Below are positions 60,837-64,000 of a DNA stretch of 64,000 nucleotides, in pieces (position 1 is the stretch's first letter; the number at the start of each line of letters is the position of its first letter). The notes under the pieces were generated by a model. It worked only from the letters and a program-made list of their open reading frames with translations, did not search any database and had not been told where the DNA came from. Source of the stretch: DASTBU01 sp035711845. Its GTDB lineage: Bacteria; Acidobacteriota; Vicinamibacteria; Vicinamibacterales; 2-12-FULL-66-21. The position numbers were made by a program, and so were the translations under genes. The DNA lies in NCBI GenBank assembly GCA_035711845.1, contig DASTBU010000062.1:29700-93699 (forward strand), in the 5' to 3' direction.

Positions 60837-60965
60837 CGGTCCGGCAATTGTACTTCGAAGCTCGATTGTGTCGCCACCGACCGTCGGAAGCCACGGCGAT
60901 AGGAGCACCTCCGCCAAAACCATGGTGGTCGTAATGACGTTCCGATTCGTGGCGCGCGACGACCA

Positions 60966-61529
60966 TCACCCATTGGCCGGCGACGGCTCGGTTCGCGGCG
61001 CTCCCGGGTGACGGATCATCCGTAGCATCAATGGTGAATGATGATGCAGGAATTGCTGGTGAGCATCACGTTCATCGCGACTGGTATGGTCCCTCTCGAC
61101 GCAGTTCGAGTGCGCGTAGTAATCCTGCAGCGCGTGGAGTACCTGACCGAGCAGCTTCCGCGCATCTTGTCCCCGGGGGGTGTTCAGCTTCAACTTTCCG
61201 CGAGCTTCGTTCAGACGATCGCGCAGCAGAGAAGCTGCATCTGCCAATCTCTCGCTGTCGAAGTGATTACGTGAGTCGGCGAAAGGCGAACGAGGCGACC
61301 CCCCGATTACACAGGGTTCCCAACCGTTGTCCTGACCGACATTGGCCGCGACTATCTCCTCGATTGCGCGAGGTGTGAACTGCAGCGAGTGTCCTCCAAT
61401 CGTGTGAGTTACATGTTTGAGTGCGTCCTCGGTGATCTTGGCGTGATACTGCGGCTTGAACGCCGACAGTGACGGAGCGAGGAGGACCAAGAGAGCCAGA
61501 AATGGAGGCCAAATCTGCCGCGAACGCAT
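60966..61529 (-). CDS. Truncated Het-C/zinc phospholipase-like exported protein
   Basis: 187 residues from ATG 61529 (GGAGA upstream). Signal peptide ending PSLSA, then FKPQYHAKITEDALKHVT, FTPRAIEEIVAANVGQD, DSRNHFDSERL and LGQVLHALQDYYAHSNCVE. These His/Asp motifs are those of Het-C-like and VWA7 N-terminal domains with a zinc-phospholipase-C-like fold. The family continues well beyond the YAHSNWVE block, but here the Trp is Cys and the frame ends about 35 residues later in unrelated His-rich sequence. Probably a decaying remnant; a shortened functional form cannot be excluded. Confidence 0.6.
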   Translation of the reverse strand: MRSRQIWPPFLALLVLLAPSLSAFKPQYHAKITEDALKHVTHTIGGHSLQFTPRAIEEIVAANVGQDNGWEPCVIGGSPRSPFADSRNHFDSERLADAASLLRDRLNEARGKLKLNTPRGQDARKLLGQVLHALQDYYAHSNCVERDHTSRDERDAHQQFLHHHSPLMLRMIRHPGAPRTEPSPANG

Positions 61530-61641
61530 GCTGTTCTCCAAAGGTAGAGAATTACGCTCGATCCATTAACGCTTCACCGATCCGGCAGACGCGACCTGCC
61601 ACATGACACGCCAGAGACGCGGCCTTCGGATCCCAGCACAG

Positions 61642-61956
61642 TCAGGCCCGGCGTGCTTTGGTGATACCGCGCAAGCGCCTGAATACTCGTCGTCCTCCCT
61701 CGATCAGGACCCACCACATGAGGAGCGCGATGCCAGAAATCGCGCCTGCCTGTTCAAACCGTGTCAGTGTTATTCCATGGGCGCCGCCGATGAAGAATGA
61801 ACCCAAAAGGTATACAGCCGGAATGACTGGCGCGGCAATCGGGCGCCAGTGCCGCTGCGTCGGATCATCAGAGGCCACGAGCGCGATCAAGGCAACGCCG
61901 ACAATCACAACCGCCACGACGAAGCTGCCCGCGGGTCCTCGTGGGTAATGTTTCAT
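61642..61956 (-). CDS. Small membrane protein of unknown function
   Basis: 104 residues with about three hydrophobic helices (FVVAVVIVGVALIALVASDD, PVIPAVYLLGSFFIGGAHGI, GAISGIALLMWWVLIEGG) and a basic C-terminus RRVFRRLRGITKARRA. No family recognised and no clear ribosome-binding site. Lies in the gene-poor 61-62.5 kb stretch next to the truncated Het-C-like gene. Confidence 0.5.
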   Translation of the reverse strand: MKHYPRGPAGSFVVAVVIVGVALIALVASDDPTQRHWRPIAAPVIPAVYLLGSFFIGGAHGITLTRFEQAGAISGIALLMWWVLIEGGRRVFRRLRGITKARRA

Positions 61957-62551
61957 TGTGTGGAAGGGAGTCTGGATGGTCCAAATGCAAAGGCAAAGGC
62001 TCTGCCCCTATGACGGCTTCACCACGCGGCGTACCGGAACCGCGCTCATGATGGCAAAAGTGGCGAGGCCCGAAACAAGAGACGTCTGCGATCGATGGCC
62101 AGCGGTCCGCTTTGCGTGACTTGAAGCCGCTGCGCAAACGGCCGACGGGACAAAAAGGCCTTGACCGTTCAAGAGACTGACCGATCGGCGGAGACAGAAG
62201 CGGCATCTGCTTCGCAGGGGAGATTGGGACAGGGTTATAGCATAGCGATGAGGTCTCCTTCCTGAGAGGTTGCCGACGCCGCTCGAGCGAACTTCCTGCA
62301 GGTCTGCGCGCGAGGAGACAGCGCATTCGGGCAACAGAACGGGCCCGCCCGCTGACCGTTGGCACAAATGGACCGGCGACGACCGGTTGCGGTTGCACAA
62401 ACTCGAGAGGGTACCGCAGTTCCTCCATCAACCTCGACACAGGTCAGCCCGTTGGCCGGGTTGTCAAATTGCTGACGCCCGCACATTCGCGCCGCCCATC
62501 TGATATCATTCGATGTTGTCCCCACCCGAGCTGGCTCGACACTGATGACGC
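61957..62551. other. 595-bp gene-poor stretch
   Basis: No convincing coding frame; the longest candidates are short, lack start sites and have no recognisable motifs. Its right end should contain the promoter of the ECF sigma gene, but no clear hexamer pair was found. With its neighbour on the left it may be the remains of lost genes. Confidence 0.4.
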
Positions 62552-63205
62552 ATGTCCGTTGATTCCGCGGCCGGGCAACCGGCAACGCCCGACAGCCTCA
62601 TCGAGCAGTGTCTGAGCGGCGACCAGGCGGCGTGGGAAGCCATCGTCAAGCAGAACTGGCGCAAGGTGTTCAACGTCGCCTACAAGTTCGTGGGCAGGCA
62701 CGACGAGGCCGAAGACCTGACCCAGGATATCTTCCTGAAGATCTTCAAGGCGCTGAGCACGTTCGATCGCCGCGCGAACTTTCAGACCTGGATCATCAGC
62801 ATCAGCCGCAATCTCTGCATCGACCACTACCGCAGCGTGCGGAAGGAACGGCAGACGATTGCGCGCGAGGTCGATACGGGGGACCTGCAGCCGGCATCCT
62901 CGGATCGCGGCCCCTATCACGCCGCGGAGCACCAGGATCTGCGCGGGCTGCTCCGGCAGGGGCTCCACGCGCTGCCGGCGACGCTCCGGACCGCCGTCGT
63001 GCTTCGGGACCTGCAGGAGCTCTCCTATCAGGAGATCGCCGAGCAGCTGGGGCTGCCGGAGGGAACCGTCAAGTCGCGCATCAATCGCGGCCGCATCGAG
63101 CTGGCCCACCAGCTGAGGCGGCTGCAGGACAAACAGCCGGCCACGCGGCGCCGTCGCGGGGGACCCACGCGCGGCCGTGGCCGTCGATCCGGAGTCTCTG
63201 AATGA
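62552..63205 (+). CDS. ECF RNA polymerase sigma factor
   Basis: 217 residues. Region 2 (about 30-100: FVGRHDEAEDLTQDIFLKIF, NFQTWIISISRNLCIDHYR) and region 4 (about 135-190: LPATLRTAVVLRDLQELSYQ, LGLPEGTVKSRINRGRIELA), then a basic Arg-rich tail. No anti-sigma gene adjoins it. Instead its last four bases overlap a STAS-domain gene (ATGA), an unusual pairing suggesting partner-switch control. The start ATG 62552 gives MSVDSAAGQPATPDSL. Confidence 0.92.
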   Translation: MSVDSAAGQPATPDSLIEQCLSGDQAAWEAIVKQNWRKVFNVAYKFVGRHDEAEDLTQDIFLKIFKALSTFDRRANFQTWIISISRNLCIDHYRSVRKERQTIAREVDTGDLQPASSDRGPYHAAEHQDLRGLLRQGLHALPATLRTAVVLRDLQELSYQEIAEQLGLPEGTVKSRINRGRIELAHQLRRLQDKQPATRRRRGGPTRGRGRRSGVSE

Positions 63206-63543
63206 ACCTCACGACCGAAAACGCAAACGGGGTGGCTGTCGTGCGCGTCGGCGAATCGCGCCTGATGTACCCGCTGCTCTCCGAGTTCTCGTCGGCGGTG
63301 ACGCAGCTCATCGCGTCGGGCGAGCGCAAAGTCATCGTCAACCTCTCGTCGGTCGGCTATGTGGACAGCGCGACGATCGGCTGCCTCATGGACCTCTACC
63401 GGCAGGCCACCGCCGCCGGCGGCGCGCTGAAGCTCGCGGGCGTGCAGAAACGCGTCGAGACGATGCTGACGATGACCGGGGCGCAGAATTTCATCGAGGT
63501 GCACCCCGACGAGCCGAGCGCCATCAAGAGCTTCGGAGCCTAG
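63202..63543 (+). CDS. STAS-domain anti-sigma factor antagonist
   Basis: 113 residues: VAVVRVGESRLMYPLLSEFS, VIVNLSSVGYVDSATIGCLM, GGALKLAGVQKRVETMLTMT. This is the SpoIIAA/RsbV-type STAS fold; the phosphorylatable Ser falls in YVDSATIG. Such proteins sequester an anti-sigma kinase. No RsbW-like kinase lies in the window, so the partner may lie beyond the right edge or elsewhere. Overlaps the sigma gene by four bases. Confidence 0.9.
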   Translation: MNLTTENANGVAVVRVGESRLMYPLLSEFSSAVTQLIASGERKVIVNLSSVGYVDSATIGCLMDLYRQATAAGGALKLAGVQKRVETMLTMTGAQNFIEVHPDEPSAIKSFGA

Positions 63544-63546
63544 CAC

Positions 63547-63831
63547 ATGCGCACGATCAAATTGACGACCGGCGCGCACGTGTCGCTCGACGGCGATCTG
63601 TTGACGGTGCTCGAAACGCTGTACCGGGAGCTCACGGCACACGTCGATCTCGACCGCTCTTTCGAGGACACCGTGCGCGAGATTCAGGCCATCATCGACC
63701 AGATGACCGACGAAGAGCGCCGCCAGTACCTCTCCGAGAGCCTGTTCCTGAACTTCGTCTCCTACGAAAACGAACGGCTCGGTGCGTACATGAAGAGGCT
63801 GAGCAAGGACGCGGAAGACGCGAACGCCTGA
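63547..63831 (+). CDS. Small conserved-type protein of unknown function
   Basis: 94 residues, three bases after the STAS stop. Begins MRTIKLTTGAHVSLDGDLL, then a mostly helical, acidic body with TVREIQAIIDQMTDEERRQY and SLFLNFVSYENERLGAYMKR. No known domain recognised. Its place directly after the sigma and STAS genes suggests it belongs to the same regulatory unit. Confidence 0.7.
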   Translation: MRTIKLTTGAHVSLDGDLLTVLETLYRELTAHVDLDRSFEDTVREIQAIIDQMTDEERRQYLSESLFLNFVSYENERLGAYMKRLSKDAEDANA

Positions 63832-64000
63832 GCCCCGCCTTCGCCCGGCCTTCGGCGGGCTTCGGCGCGGCAAGCCCCTGGCCCCGTCTGCGGCGCGGCT
63901 ACGGCGCGGCCCGCCTCCGCCGGAGGCTACGGCGCGGCAAGCAAGGCTGCGGGCCCTCTTCGCCAAAGGCTCGGCCCCCAAACCGATCAGGTCTGATCAG
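63832..64000. repeat. GC-rich palindromic repeats at the right edge
   Basis: After the last stop, degenerate units such as GGCTACGGCGCGGC (three copies), GCCTTCGGCGGGCTTCGGCG and GCCTCCGCCGGAGGC form overlapping inverted repeats up to about 63,980. Related CGCCTTCGCCAAGGCTCCGG-type sequence lies at 32310-32330. Cut by the window edge. Confidence 0.75.

Overview
This 64 kb window is GC-rich, gene-dense chromosomal DNA from a Gram-negative (diderm) bacterium. Outer-membrane assembly genes, lipoprotein signals, ECF sigma factors and core genes such as hslVU, trmFO, topA, obgE and lysA are all present. An 806-residue orphan MacB/FtsX-type permease of the ADOP class, a class typical of Acidobacteria, together with the GC level and gene content, suggests Acidobacteriota, possibly class Vicinamibacteria. 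That placement is inference; no rRNA or tRNA gene was seen in the window.

Layout. 1-6.3 kb (+): a methyltransferase cut by the window edge, three GT4 glycosyltransferases and a membrane GT39-like transferase, probably a cell-surface polysaccharide locus. 6.3-16.3 kb (-): a tightly overlapping run of biotin carboxylase, biotin carrier protein, TamB, a seven-POTRA TamA/BamA-like protein and a SurA-like chaperone. 16.5-21 kb (-): HEAT protein, small outer-membrane barrel, ADOP permease. 21.5-27.9 kb (-): carboxyltransferase, transaldolase, FAH-family hydrolase, FnIII lipoprotein, HslU and HslV. 28.2-33.9 kb: PEGA protein (+), then an amino-acid permease, two exported proteins, and an anti-sigma/ECF sigma pair (-).

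34-42.2 kb holds the most unusual block. A soluble-type histidine kinase and an HTH-REC fusion protein are followed by a promoter and leader hairpin, then three small related secreted beta proteins, a PapD-like periplasmic chaperone, and an 829-residue outer-membrane barrel with two SdrD/CnaB-like domains and a C-terminal SPOR domain. A fourth, distantly similar secreted protein faces the cluster. It looks like a divergent chaperone-usher-type export system.

42.4-47.4 kb: ABC-F ATPase and an NtrB/NtrC pair. 47.5-53.7 kb (-): a dprA-topA-trmFO-xerC operon with a near-consensus promoter. 53.9-60.9 kb: TPR protein and lipoprotein, then rplU-rpmA-obgE-nadD-rsfS-comF, then tmk and lysA. 61-62.5 kb is gene-poor, with a truncated Het-C-like gene. 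The window ends with ECF sigma, a STAS protein and a small conserved protein.

A second striking signal is a scattered family of intergenic arrays with about 7-nt periodicity (2.0, 7.1, 27.9, 29.2, 47.4, 50.0, 55.6 kb; an 8-9-nt variant at 59.5 kb). Each locus has its own monomer, the arrays nearly fill the gaps between genes, and most also carry the complementary array in inverted orientation, so they could fold into long hairpins.
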